From Sanyastnella coralliicola (GTDB taxonomy: Bacteria > Bacteroidota > Bacteroidia > Flavobacteriales_D > Sanyastnellaceae), in NCBI RefSeq assembly GCF_030845195.1, contig NZ_CP132543.1:2683501-2747500 (forward strand): 64,000 nt of DNA, read 5' to 3'. A program made the translations under genes and the position numbers. Below the pieces are notes generated by a model. The model searched no databases and was not told where the DNA came from. It saw only the letters and a program-made list of their open reading frames with translations. The first letter of the stretch is position 1. Every line of letters begins with the position of its first letter. Positions 7,535 through 15,635 of this stretch are shown here, one piece after another.

Positions 7535-9028
7535 ATGATGATGCGTACACTTATTTCTTTGTTGACAGCAACACTACTGTTTGCAACCGGCACTGCTCTC
7601 GCAAACAACGTTCAGGTTACGAACGTTGAAATTGTGAGCCAAGACGCCGCCCTCGACCAATACGTAATTGAGTTTGACCTATTCTGGGAAAATAGCTGGC
7701 GTGTGAGTGATGGTCCACAAAACTGGGATGCCACTTGGGTCTTTTTGAAATTTACGCGCCATAACCAACATGACTGGCATCATGGGGAGTGGTATCGAGC
7801 ATCAGACGATGCTGCCGCCGACGGACATGTTTTCCCGGCCATTGCTCGAGTTCAGATTCCTGAAGACAGAAAAGGAGCTTTTATTCATCGTGCTCAAGAT
7901 GGTATCGGAAACTTTGTACTGGAGGGTGTGCAAATGATCTGGGACTATTCAGGTGAAGACCTTCAAGACGACGCGGTTCTTGACATCAGTGTGCACGCCA
8001 TCGAAATGGTCTACATTCCCGAAGGGCCTTTCTACCTTGGAGATAACGGTTCCTACCCGAACTCATTTCAAGTTGCAGGTTTTAATGGACAGCCTTTTTA
8101 CGTGGATTCGGAAGATGAAGCCATCACACTGGGCGGTTCCAATTCAAGCAACTTGGGAAACGGTGTATTGGTTGGCGATGATCCCGCAACAATCATTGAC
8201 AATTTTGACGAGCTGAATACGGCAAACCTTCCTGCTGATTGGCCAATGGGCTATCATGCCATGTACGTTATGAAGTACGAGGTCACAAAGGCGATGTACA
8301 GCGAGTTCTTTTTCACCTTGACCCTCGAGCAAAATGACGAGATGTTTCCGGACAATTGTCAAGTAGACAATGGAGGGTCATATTATCTCGAATTTGAGGA
8401 TCCATACAAACCGATTGCATGTCTTACCTGGGCACAAATTGCTGCCTATCTCGATTGGTCTGGACTTCGTCCGCTCAGTGAAACCGAATATGAAAAAGCC
8501 TGCAGGGGGCCACTAGATCCCGTCCCAAATGAATACGCCTGGGGCACCAACGGATGGTATGGAGCATTCCACAACGCCAATGATCTGATCAGAGAAAATG
8601 AAGGAGAAGCCAACGAAATTATCATTGATGGCGTTGCTGAAGATGCTCCAAACGCTGCTTATGTCTCTGTATACGGAAATACTGACCACCATGTCAGAGT
8701 AGGAATCTTCGCTGCTTCAGTTCAAAACCCAACGCGCTTAAACACTGGAGCTACATACTATGGATTAATGGAAATGACTGGTAATGCGGAAGAAGCGGTC
8801 ATTAGCCTTTCACGATCTGACACAAGAGATTTTAGCGGTCTGCATGGTGACGGTGAAGTAGCGGGTTCGGGAAATGCTTCCATTAGTGTGTTACAAGACT
8901 GGGCATTTGTTAACGCCGTTGGTGTTATGCGCAAAGGACAGTTTGATACGAGCACAGTGAGCCGCAGATTCTACATGGCTGAAATTGGAACAACAATGGG
9001 ATTCCGAGCTTGTAGAACTGCTCCTTGA
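7535..9028 (+). CDS. Exported protein with SUMF1/FGE-sulfatase-like domain
   Basis: An exported protein of about 497 residues. The signal peptide (MMMRTLISLLTATLLFATGTALA) is followed by a beta-rich domain (about residues 25-165) and a formylglycine-generating-enzyme-type C-lectin fold (about 165-497). Family landmarks are KYEVTKAMYSEFF, LTWAQIAAYLDW, RPLSETEYEKACRG, EYAWGTNGW, the GLMEMTGNAEE segment and the terminal MGFRAC. I do not see the paired active-site cysteines of true FGE, so enzymatic activity is doubtful and a binding or structural role is likelier. Three consecutive ATG codons (7535, 7538, 7541) are possible starts. The stop codon TGA shares its A with the ATG of the next gene, so the two are translationally coupled. 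Confidence 0.8.
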   Translation: MMMRTLISLLTATLLFATGTALANNVQVTNVEIVSQDAALDQYVIEFDLFWENSWRVSDGPQNWDATWVFLKFTRHNQHDWHHGEWYRASDDAAADGHVFPAIARVQIPEDRKGAFIHRAQDGIGNFVLEGVQMIWDYSGEDLQDDAVLDISVHAIEMVYIPEGPFYLGDNGSYPNSFQVAGFNGQPFYVDSEDEAITLGGSNSSNLGNGVLVGDDPATIIDNFDELNTANLPADWPMGYHAMYVMKYEVTKAMYSEFFFTLTLEQNDEMFPDNCQVDNGGSYYLEFEDPYKPIACLTWAQIAAYLDWSGLRPLSETEYEKACRGPLDPVPNEYAWGTNGWYGAFHNANDLIRENEGEANEIIIDGVAEDAPNAAYVSVYGNTDHHVRVGIFAASVQNPTRLNTGATYYGLMEMTGNAEEAVISLSRSDTRDFSGLHGDGEVAGSGNASISVLQDWAFVNAVGVMRKGQFDTSTVSRRFYMAEIGTTMGFRACRTAP

Positions 9029-9708
9029 TGCGTTGTCTCTTCACCATATTACTCAGTTTGATTTTCGGAATCTCAGGCCTTACCCAAGAGACCTCTGGGA
9101 TGTTTCAGGGTGGAATGGATGATGGTTACGCAGTCGATAGATATTCCTCTAATGAGCTGGAAGAAAGCTTCATGATTTTCGATGGAGGAAACGATGATGG
9201 GTACTCCGTAGCTAGTTACTCCTCCAATGCAACACAAGAAAGCTCCATGATTTTCAGTGGGGGGAACGATGATGGTCACTCTGTAGCCCGGCACTCTTCG
9301 AATGCGACACAAGAAAGTGCGATGATTTTCAATGGAGGAACCGATGATGGATACCAGGTTTCAAGGCTAGCCGTCAATGGTTTCACCGGTATTTTCGCTG
9401 GTGGAATGGATGATGGCTACGATAAGGGTCGAACGCATGCGAACCTCGTCGAACCTTCGGGTATGTTTGCCGGCGGAACAGACGATGGCTATGATCAAAT
9501 GATCATCTACGGAGTCGGTGATATTTCCTTTTGCCTCGGAGATTTTGATATGGACGGAGCCATCGCCATCAGTGATTTATTGCTATTCCTGGCTGATTAC
9601 ACCTGTACCAACGAATGTCATACCGACTTAGATGGTGACGGAATGGTTGGAACAAGTGACTTACTCATCTTCCTCTCTTTGATCGGAACCTCTTGCAGCG
9701 GAATCTAG
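9028..9708 (+). CDS. Exported DDGY-repeat protein with dockerin-like C-terminus
   Basis: A 226-residue exported protein starting MRCLFTILLSLIFGISGLTQ. Six copies of GGxDDG(Y/H) follow at 22-25 residue spacing, the middle ones nearly identical (GGNDDGYSVASYSSN and GGNDDGHSVARHSSN). The C-terminus has two EF-hand/dockerin-like loops, DFDMDGAIAISDLLLFLADY and DLDGDGMVGTSDLLIFLSLI, which suggest calcium binding and a protein-protein contact. The gene overlaps the preceding FGE-like gene by one base (TGATG), so the two products are probably made together and may form one secreted complex. The function is not known. I see no typical T9SS sorting domain. Confidence 0.75.
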   Translation: MRCLFTILLSLIFGISGLTQETSGMFQGGMDDGYAVDRYSSNELEESFMIFDGGNDDGYSVASYSSNATQESSMIFSGGNDDGHSVARHSSNATQESAMIFNGGTDDGYQVSRLAVNGFTGIFAGGMDDGYDKGRTHANLVEPSGMFAGGTDDGYDQMIIYGVGDISFCLGDFDMDGAIAISDLLLFLADYTCTNECHTDLDGDGMVGTSDLLIFLSLIGTSCSGI

Positions 9709-9752
9709 AGAGGAAGAATGAGAATGAGAATTAGAATGAGAGTGAGAGAGTG
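9709..9752. repeat. Purine arm flanking the 27-bp array
   Basis: A run of gagaat and gagagt hexamers starts at the stop codon of the preceding gene. It is largely the reverse complement of the pyrimidine tract at 9937-10014, so the 27-bp array between them sits inside an imperfect inverted repeat. Confidence 0.75.
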
Positions 9753-9914
9753 ATTGTGAAATCAGATTCGCAAAACATCATTGTGAACACAGACTCTTTC
9801 AATGCAATTGTGAACACAGCATCCCCAAATGCAATTGTGAAATCAAAGTCGCAAAACACCATTGTGAACACAGAATCCCCAAATGCCATTGTGAACATGA
9901 ATTCTGAAAATCAA
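9753..9914. repeat. Six tandem 27-bp repeats
   Basis: Six contiguous units of exactly 27 bp, each beginning attgtgaa. The next bases are usually caca or atca and the unit usually ends caaatgcA or caaaacAtc. There are no unique spacers, so this is not a CRISPR. Because 27 is a multiple of 3, one frame on each strand is open: plus strand 9750-9920 from a GTG gives IVNTESPNA-like 9-mers, and minus strand 9731-9898 gives FTIAFGDSV-like 9-mers. A second array of the same unit lies at 10670-10804. Confidence 0.85.
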
Positions 9915-9936
9915 AAGTGAACAAGCCCAAACCAAC

Positions 9937-10014
9937 CTCTCATTCTATTTCTCATTCTAATTCTCACTTTAAATTCCCCTCTCATTCTCCCTCTCATTCT
10001 AATTCTTCCTCTCC
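9937..10014. repeat. Pyrimidine arm flanking the 27-bp array
   Basis: A tract of ctcattct, ctaattct and ctccctct repeats, reverse-complementary in character to 9709-9752. The rest of the gap up to 10209 has no visible gene or strong hairpin. A TATATATAGGGC at about 10031-10041 is AT-rich but matches no promoter convincingly. Confidence 0.7.
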
Positions 10015-10209
10015 CGTTCACCACTCAGTCTATATATAGGGCAAATTAACCCCTGAAGAAACCCACCGTCTTGCCACTCCCCATTCATCGAGCCCCAGCC
10101 TTCCCTCGTCTAAGATCTGGTGAACAATTTCTAGAGCTGGAATGACTGGGGTATCTTGTAGTCACGAACTACTGAAAGGCAGCGTTCCAGGAAGCTAAAA
10201 CGAGAACCC

Positions 10210-10638
10210 ATGACAACAACGACATTCCTGACATTCGTAGGTGACCAATGCGGCAAGGCCGAAGAAGCCATTCAGTTCTATGTGTCCATCTTCCCCAACT
10301 CGGAAGTTAAGAGCATCACCAAGTATGCCGAAGGCAAACCCGGCGGAACACCCGAACTCATCAAACACGGCGTCTTCTCCCTCAACGGCACCGAGTACAT
10401 GGTTTCTGAAAGCAGCTATAACCATGCTTGGTCCTTCTCCCCTGCCGTTTCATTATTCGTCAGTGACAATTCAGAAACCTTAATCCAATCCCTCTTCGAA
10501 AAAATAGAATCCCACGGCGGACAAGTCATGGTCCCACTAGACGACTACAAAGGCGAAGGCGACTACGGCTTCGGCAAAAAGTTCGGATGGGTTCAAGATA
10601 AGTATGGAGTTTCTTGGCAGTTTTTGGTGACGGAGTAG
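10210..10638 (+). CDS. PhnB-like VOC-family protein (glyoxalase fold)
   Basis: A 142-residue cytoplasmic protein of the vicinal-oxygen-chelate fold, PhnB/3-demethylubiquinone-9 3-methyltransferase-like group (PF06983 type). Landmarks are the opening TTFLTFVGDQCGKAEEAIQF, YVSIFPNSEV, FSLNGTEYMVSES, and the closing WVQDKYGVSWQFLVTE. Such proteins are small metal-binding enzymes or binding proteins with varied substrates, so the exact activity cannot be assigned. The gene stands alone between the two 27-bp repeat arrays, which lie 296 bp upstream and 31 bp downstream. Confidence 0.85.
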   Translation: MTTTTFLTFVGDQCGKAEEAIQFYVSIFPNSEVKSITKYAEGKPGGTPELIKHGVFSLNGTEYMVSESSYNHAWSFSPAVSLFVSDNSETLIQSLFEKIESHGGQVMVPLDDYKGEGDYGFGKKFGWVQDKYGVSWQFLVTE

Positions 10639-10669
10639 TCTATGCAGATTTCACAAGGCTCAAAATGTG

Positions 10670-10804
10670 ATTGTGAACAGAGAGTTGCCAAATACAATTG
10701 TGAACAGAGCATTTCGAAATGCAATTGTGAACGCAGGGTTGCGAAATGCAATTGTGAACAAGGACTAGGCTAATTTGATTGTGAACCAAAGATTCACTTA
10801 GACG
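10670..10804. repeat. Five tandem 27-bp repeats, second array
   Basis: Five contiguous 27-bp units, each beginning attgtgaac. The first three end aaatgca or aaataca and the last two are degenerate after the first nine bases. The array begins in the same context as the first one (gtg directly before attgtg). The remaining DNA to 11113 is AT-rich with no supported gene. A 61-codon minus-strand frame at 10895-11080 has no recognisable feature. Confidence 0.85.
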
Positions 10805-11113
10805 TTTGTATTTTACAGGTAAACATCAAACTTTCTACTTCAAACTTCCTATTACTGATATCATCCTTTAGAGGGATGACTTATGCCTTTTTGACTAGTA
10901 TTTTTGGGCGAATATTATTCTCCAGTGGTTCGGAAACAACAGATCAGCCATAACATTACTAATTGTAAGGCTATCGTTCCTCATATTGGACTTTATGTCG
11001 ATATCAGCTGGATTAACACCATTATCAAGATAAATCTTACCGGGCTTTATATATAGGCCGGTGGCAAATGTCCTACACAACGTTTAGAGCGATTTTCAAA
11101 TTGTACCTTACTC

Positions 11114-13048
11114 ATGAACTTGAAACACACTTACAAAGACCTTCTTGCCTCTACCGCAGTATTCGCGGAAATGGCGAATGAACAGGTTGATCTGAAGAAA
11201 ATTTTAACCGAATTCGTTCTTGCCACCTATTCCCTAGAAAAGTGTTTTGCTCAATCTACAGTGGAAGTTACCCAGTCGCTCAAGAAACATTTCGAATTTG
11301 AAATTCCTGTCGCAGTTGTTCGTACTATCCTCAAGAAATTAAAGAAGAGTGAGACTTTGTCACAGGAGGAAGGAAAGTATGTTATTACTAGTGAAGAAAG
11401 AAGTAAGTGGATTGACTTTAGTACAAAAGTTGACACCAAAGAAGCCCAACAAAAGGCGATTTCTGATCAATTGATAGGCTTTATTGAACTAAAAAAGGGA
11501 CCAATAAGTAGTGAAGAGAAGGCGGCTGTTCTTGACTGTTTTTCTAGTTACCTCTTTGACGAATCCTTCGAAGACAACTACTCAGATTTGGTAAGTCTTT
11601 TCATTATAAAGAACTCAAAAAACAAAGAGTTTGCTGCGGAGTTAAACCTAATACGAGAAGGTATTACTATACTCAAAGGGATAAAATACAACCCTGAAAT
11701 CAATGAAATCAAGCCTTGGCGAAAACCTCTTACGATTCATCTTGACACAGAGCATCTTTTTAATGTATGTGGTCTCAACGGTCTTGTTTTTCAAAAGCAC
11801 ATGACTGATCTTCTTGATATAGTTAAGCAAATTAATACTGATCGTCAAAAGAAGAATGAAGGAAAAGCTATCATTTTCAAATATTTAGAAAGCACCGAGA
11901 CTGAAATCAAAAACTTTTTCTTTGCCGCCAGAAAAATTGCTGCAGGAGAATCCAGTAGGGGACATAGCTCTGTAGCAATGGACGCTATTCTCAAGGGTGC
12001 AACTCAAGCTTCGGACATAATACGAAAGGAGGCGGAGTTTTTTAGAAAACTTGTGGGTCTTGGAATAATAAAACAGGCTCCAATAGAACTGTATGTTGAT
12101 CATAGCTTCAATATTGAAGACCAGAGAATCTTCTACAAATATGAAAACGAAGCTGAAGAAGAAGAAATATCTTCAATCCTACAATCCTTTACTGCAATCA
12201 ATATCTTAAGAAAGGGTAATAATCGTGCGTCATTTGAAGATATCGGACATATCATCATGACCGGTAGGCGAATCAAATTACAGATAAGTGGTGATCTCGA
12301 CACAAAAGTTCGAGACGGAGATTTTTCTTTCGCAACGCACATATATTACGTTACGCAGAGGTTATGGTTTCGATTGAATAGAGGGCTCGGATTTCGCGGG
12401 GCACTTCCCACCTCTTTGGACGTGATTGCAAAGGCCCAAGTCCTTCTGTCAAATCACTTGAATTCATCAGTTAGAGACCGTTTTCTCAAAATAGAGAAAG
12501 ATGTTGAATCCGGGCAAAGAAGCCTTGAATCCGTTCAAGCTTATTACGTAAACCTACGCTCCAATGTAGTCAAACCAGAGGACCTTGCTCCGGAGAATGT
12601 TGAGGACCGAGTAAAGTTCCTTTTTGAAGAATCCGATATTGAACAATTTGAGGATGAACAAGCCATTTTAAGAAAGAAAGCTGAGGCATTCGATCAGATA
12701 CAAAAAGATAAACATGCTTCAGAAGAAAAGAAAAAGAAAGCGGAGAGATTAAACAAAATTCAACGCTGTCAAGAACTAGAAAGATTGGGTTACAGAAATG
12801 GCGGAATTTTCAAGAAGCTATTCTTCGTTGTAATCACTATAGCCGTTCTAGCACTTACTTGTCTAGTTTTTTCTTTAATAGAAAAGTCCGACACTCCAAT
12901 GACAATTGGTTCAGTAATTCTTGGTCTAATCAGTGTGTTCGCAATAGTTAAGTGGAAGGTTGTGATATTATGGCTTGAGAAAAAAGCATTACGAAAATTC
13001 CTCGACTACCGTACCAAGCACAAAATAAGTGATGAGGAAATGCAGTAG
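11114..13048 (+). CDS. Large protein with wHTH-like N-terminus, PIN-like region and two C-terminal membrane helices
   Basis: A 644-residue protein of no family I can name. Residues 1-100 look like a winged-helix unit (PVAVVRTILKKLKKSETL followed by GKYVITSEE). Around 206-270 the pattern LTIHLDTEHLFNVCGLNG then YLESTETEIKNFF resembles PIN-like nucleases (first acidic residue after a beta strand, then E-x-x-I-K), and THIYYVTQRLWFRLN near 410 could be a later strand. A charged coiled coil (about 520-560) precedes two membrane helices (about 569-588 and 598-618). A PIN-like nuclease tethered to the membrane would fit a defence effector, but that is inference. The DNA is visibly more AT-rich than the flanks. 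It opens a run of six plus-strand genes without housekeeping members. Confidence 0.6.
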   Translation: MNLKHTYKDLLASTAVFAEMANEQVDLKKILTEFVLATYSLEKCFAQSTVEVTQSLKKHFEFEIPVAVVRTILKKLKKSETLSQEEGKYVITSEERSKWIDFSTKVDTKEAQQKAISDQLIGFIELKKGPISSEEKAAVLDCFSSYLFDESFEDNYSDLVSLFIIKNSKNKEFAAELNLIREGITILKGIKYNPEINEIKPWRKPLTIHLDTEHLFNVCGLNGLVFQKHMTDLLDIVKQINTDRQKKNEGKAIIFKYLESTETEIKNFFFAARKIAAGESSRGHSSVAMDAILKGATQASDIIRKEAEFFRKLVGLGIIKQAPIELYVDHSFNIEDQRIFYKYENEAEEEEISSILQSFTAINILRKGNNRASFEDIGHIIMTGRRIKLQISGDLDTKVRDGDFSFATHIYYVTQRLWFRLNRGLGFRGALPTSLDVIAKAQVLLSNHLNSSVRDRFLKIEKDVESGQRSLESVQAYYVNLRSNVVKPEDLAPENVEDRVKFLFEESDIEQFEDEQAILRKKAEAFDQIQKDKHASEEKKKKAERLNKIQRCQELERLGYRNGGIFKKLFFVVITIAVLALTCLVFSLIEKSDTPMTIGSVILGLISVFAIVKWKVVILWLEKKALRKFLDYRTKHKISDEEMQ

Positions 13049-13217
13049 TGTAACCACATTCATCAAATGTCAAACCGCATGAAAATGTAGTTTAGCCAAA
13101 CCGATAGCAACAATCGAAAATAACAGCAAAATCCACAATCATATTAACCCGCCATGGTCGAGTTGAAATCTTCAAGAAGAATATAAATTCGGATTTATCG
13201 ACAACTAAGAATCGTAG

Positions 13218-13481
13218 ATGAAAACAGAAGCTCCATCATGGCAAATGAAAACACAATGTCCATGTTGTGGACAAGGCTCACCGATCTATGTAAGTTGCCA
13301 GAAGTGCGGCTTTTTGACGGTACACTGTCACGAAATGGGCGAAACTTTCAAGGACCCACGAGATCTGGACAAAGAGTTCATTGAAACCTGTCCGACATGT
13401 AAGACGGAATCCAAGAATTTCCTGCCAGCTTCATCAGATGAAATCATTGACGCGGGATTTACCAAAGCCGATTATGAATAG
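13218..13481 (+). CDS. Small zinc-ribbon protein
   Basis: An 87-residue soluble protein with three cysteine pairs: CPCC (residues 14-17), CQKC (about 27-30) and CPTC (about 58-61), plus HCHEMGETF between them. It probably binds one or two zinc ions. The acidic C-terminus (SSDEIIDAGFTKADYE) is typical of small helper or immunity-type proteins in accessory loci, though I cannot assign a family. It is separated by about 170 bp from the upstream gene and 96 bp from the downstream one, so it may have its own promoter. Confidence 0.65.
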   Translation: MKTEAPSWQMKTQCPCCGQGSPIYVSCQKCGFLTVHCHEMGETFKDPRDLDKEFIETCPTCKTESKNFLPASSDEIIDAGFTKADYE

Positions 13482-13577
13482 CGAAAACTTAAAGAAAGGC
13501 ACCTAATAAAGTGCAGTGATCACGAAGTAAATTGCACTATTTAAACGAATGCATTGGACTATTGACTGAAGTACGAA

Positions 13578-14252
13578 ATGAATCTTTCTGAAAGGGCATC
13601 AAAATATCTTAAATCCCTAAACAAAGACTTAAAAAGGTCTTCCAATGAGGACCAGACTAAAGCCTATCTGGAACGACAGAACATCAGATCTTATGATGGT
13701 TTCTTGAGATTTCAAATACTCTATTCCGGATATGAGTTGACCATTAAAGATAATCCAGGACATTCATTTTTAGCTTCGCTATTCACGCAGGAGCAAATAA
13801 GAAAAAATGAAATCTTAGAAATCGAAAAAGCTGGAGATCGATATATAGAGGTTTGTGGTGACCACAAGAGCGCCCAGTTTACCTTTTTCATTACTGATAA
13901 AGGAGAGATCTGCACTTTGGACGATAATGATTTACCTAACATCCTCTACAGCTCATTCGACAAAATGCTGGAAGAATATGCCTTGAGAAATGAGATTCAC
14001 AACTGGGATTCTAATCCTTACTATTTCGAGGTTAAAAACTTAGAGCATTTGACAACCGTAATGAATAATACATTTCAAGTGATACGAGAGTGTTCTGACC
14101 AATATGTAACCTGGTGGAGAAATGAGAACTTGATTGCTGTTAAAGGAGTTTGGCTCGATAGACCTGAACCATATTTCCATGTTTATGGAAAGGAAAGAAA
14201 TCAATGTGACGATCTCATTGAGAGGTTAACAACTAAGGGTATATTAAAGTAA
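13578..14252 (+). CDS. Hypothetical protein, possibly SUKH-like
   Basis: A 224-residue soluble protein without signal peptide or membrane helix. The middle part (LRFQILYSGYEL, then FITDKGEICTLDDND, then SSFDKMLEEYAL) faintly resembles the SMI1/KNR4 (SUKH) fold found in toxin-immunity proteins, but the similarity is weak and could be wrong. The ATG at 13578 is the first in frame. It is followed 21 bp later by the 151-residue gene at 14274, so these two are probably co-transcribed. Confidence 0.55.
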   Translation: MNLSERASKYLKSLNKDLKRSSNEDQTKAYLERQNIRSYDGFLRFQILYSGYELTIKDNPGHSFLASLFTQEQIRKNEILEIEKAGDRYIEVCGDHKSAQFTFFITDKGEICTLDDNDLPNILYSSFDKMLEEYALRNEIHNWDSNPYYFEVKNLEHLTTVMNNTFQVIRECSDQYVTWWRNENLIAVKGVWLDRPEPYFHVYGKERNQCDDLIERLTTKGILK

Positions 14253-14273
14253 CACTGAATAAGAATAAAAAGA

Positions 14274-14729
14274 ATGACACCACAATTCCCCATCATATCA
14301 GTCTACAACGACGGCATTGAAATTTTCGAAGACGAATCGCATTTGGCTTCTGCCACGGTTTTAGCAGTATTGAAGGGAGAGAAAGATTCCAAAGCGTATG
14401 ACGGAAATGGTAAAAAGTGGAATTACAAATTGGTCTCCTCCAAGGTTAAAGATAACTTCCTAACCCGAGTTCTAGCGAACACCGTTTACAACCCGATCGT
14501 CAAGGTTCATCCTAAATGGAGTAAATCTTCTGACTTCGACATCCATGAGCTAAAGACCATAGTCCAACATTGTATAGACAATGACGATGACGTATTAACT
14601 CAATTTGTCGACGCAAAAACACTCAAGCAACACATAGCCAACTCGCCTGCTTTTGAAGATGTGTACAACGTTCTAAAGAAGTATTCGTTCGAAGTTGACG
14701 AAGATGAGCTGTTTGGGAACAAGGAATAA
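14274..14729 (+). CDS. Hypothetical protein, 151 residues
   Basis: A small soluble, acidic protein with no motif I recognise. It begins MTPQFPIISVYNDGIEIFED and ends in a charged stretch (FEVDEDELFGNKE). The length, acidity and position among other orphan small proteins resemble immunity proteins of polymorphic-toxin loci, but no toxin gene is nearby, so this is only a contextual guess. It follows the 224-residue gene by 21 bp and precedes the DUF7003-like gene by 30 bp. Confidence 0.55.
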   Translation: MTPQFPIISVYNDGIEIFEDESHLASATVLAVLKGEKDSKAYDGNGKKWNYKLVSSKVKDNFLTRVLANTVYNPIVKVHPKWSKSSDFDIHELKTIVQHCIDNDDDVLTQFVDAKTLKQHIANSPAFEDVYNVLKKYSFEVDEDELFGNKE

Positions 14730-14759
14730 ATACTGTCGCGAACAAAACCCATCTTAGCA

Positions 14760-15494
14760 ATGAAGAGGTTCGGATTAAGTAAAAAACGAGAATACTCAGA
14801 AAAGGAAATTCTAGAACAACTTGACAAATGTGCACAAGAGTTTATGTTTCCGATGTTGGACAACGGCCACGTGTATCCAATTCATTCTAAATTAAACGCC
14901 TACCGTGACGAAAAAAGGTGGGCTTTGATTATTGAGGTTATCGGATTCAGCTATCGAGGAGGTGGACACGATGGAATCTCGAATTGCCTCCACATTTATG
15001 GCAACTGTATCAATATGATGCCTGGGATCGACAATTCGAGCTTTTTATACTTAACAGACGATAGTGCTGAATACTTGACGTTCGATGAAGAGTATTCGGA
15101 ATTCCTAAATCCGAAGGCAAAAACCATGCTCTTACGAGGAAAAGAACTGAGCATCAATCATAACAGAGAGTTTTATTCTAATAAAGGAATTGATCTAGTC
15201 GAAGAAAATAGAATTTTCGTGTGGGAATTCATGAGAGGATTGGTGCCTGAATGGAACAATGAACTAGAGGCTACGGAACAAGAATTAAACGCTAAAATCC
15301 CAGTGGATTTACCCAAAATTCTGGAGCTAACTGAATGGTTTCATCCGGATTGTGCTGGGATGGAGCTACCGAGTCAAAATGAAACTTTCGTACAAATAGC
15401 AAGAGTACTAGAAACAGGGAAAACGGAATTCTATAGACCTACCAAAAAGCCTAACAATCATTGGAGTAACTGGCCAAATGGCGGAAATTTGTAG
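14760..15494 (+). CDS. DUF7003-like family protein
   Basis: A 244-residue soluble protein that I recognise as similar to the DUF7003 family. Characteristic segments are EKEILEQLDKCAQEF, FPMLDNGHVYPI, LNAYRDEKRWALIIEVIGF, YRGGGHDGISNCL, and a C-terminus with EWFHPDCAGMELPSQNETF, FYRPTKKPNNHWSNWP and GG. The strong conservation of length and C-terminal tail suggests a complete gene. The biochemical function of the family is not known to me. It occurs scattered in diverse bacteria, which fits the accessory nature of this stretch. It lies 30 bp after the preceding small gene. Confidence 0.7.
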   Translation: MKRFGLSKKREYSEKEILEQLDKCAQEFMFPMLDNGHVYPIHSKLNAYRDEKRWALIIEVIGFSYRGGGHDGISNCLHIYGNCINMMPGIDNSSFLYLTDDSAEYLTFDEEYSEFLNPKAKTMLLRGKELSINHNREFYSNKGIDLVEENRIFVWEFMRGLVPEWNNELEATEQELNAKIPVDLPKILELTEWFHPDCAGMELPSQNETFVQIARVLETGKTEFYRPTKKPNNHWSNWPNGGNL

Positions 15495-15635
15495 ATAGGA
15501 ATACTCTCCGATATACGAAACTTTTTCGCAACGCCAGGGACATGAACACCCTGTGAATGAATACTATCCTCTTTAAACTAAAACTCATCGGCTTATATTC
15601 CATTCTCCCATTTATTCATAGTCGCCCCACCACAT

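Noticed and set aside
7535-9028. Active formylglycine-generating enzyme
   Set aside because: The fold signature is present but the paired catalytic cysteines are not visible and no sulfatase gene is nearby, so only a SUMF1-like domain is called.
9753-10804. CRISPR array
   Set aside because: The 27-bp units are contiguous with no unique spacers, the conserved part is only about 9-12 bases, and no cas gene is nearby.
10895-11080. 61-codon minus-strand gene in the gap before the PIN-like gene
   Set aside because: No motif, signal or plausible ribosome site; AT-rich DNA gives such frames by chance.
13578-14729. Polymorphic toxin-immunity locus
   Set aside because: Immunity-like small proteins are present, but no toxin with a secretion N-terminus and nuclease or deaminase C-terminus is in the neighbourhood.
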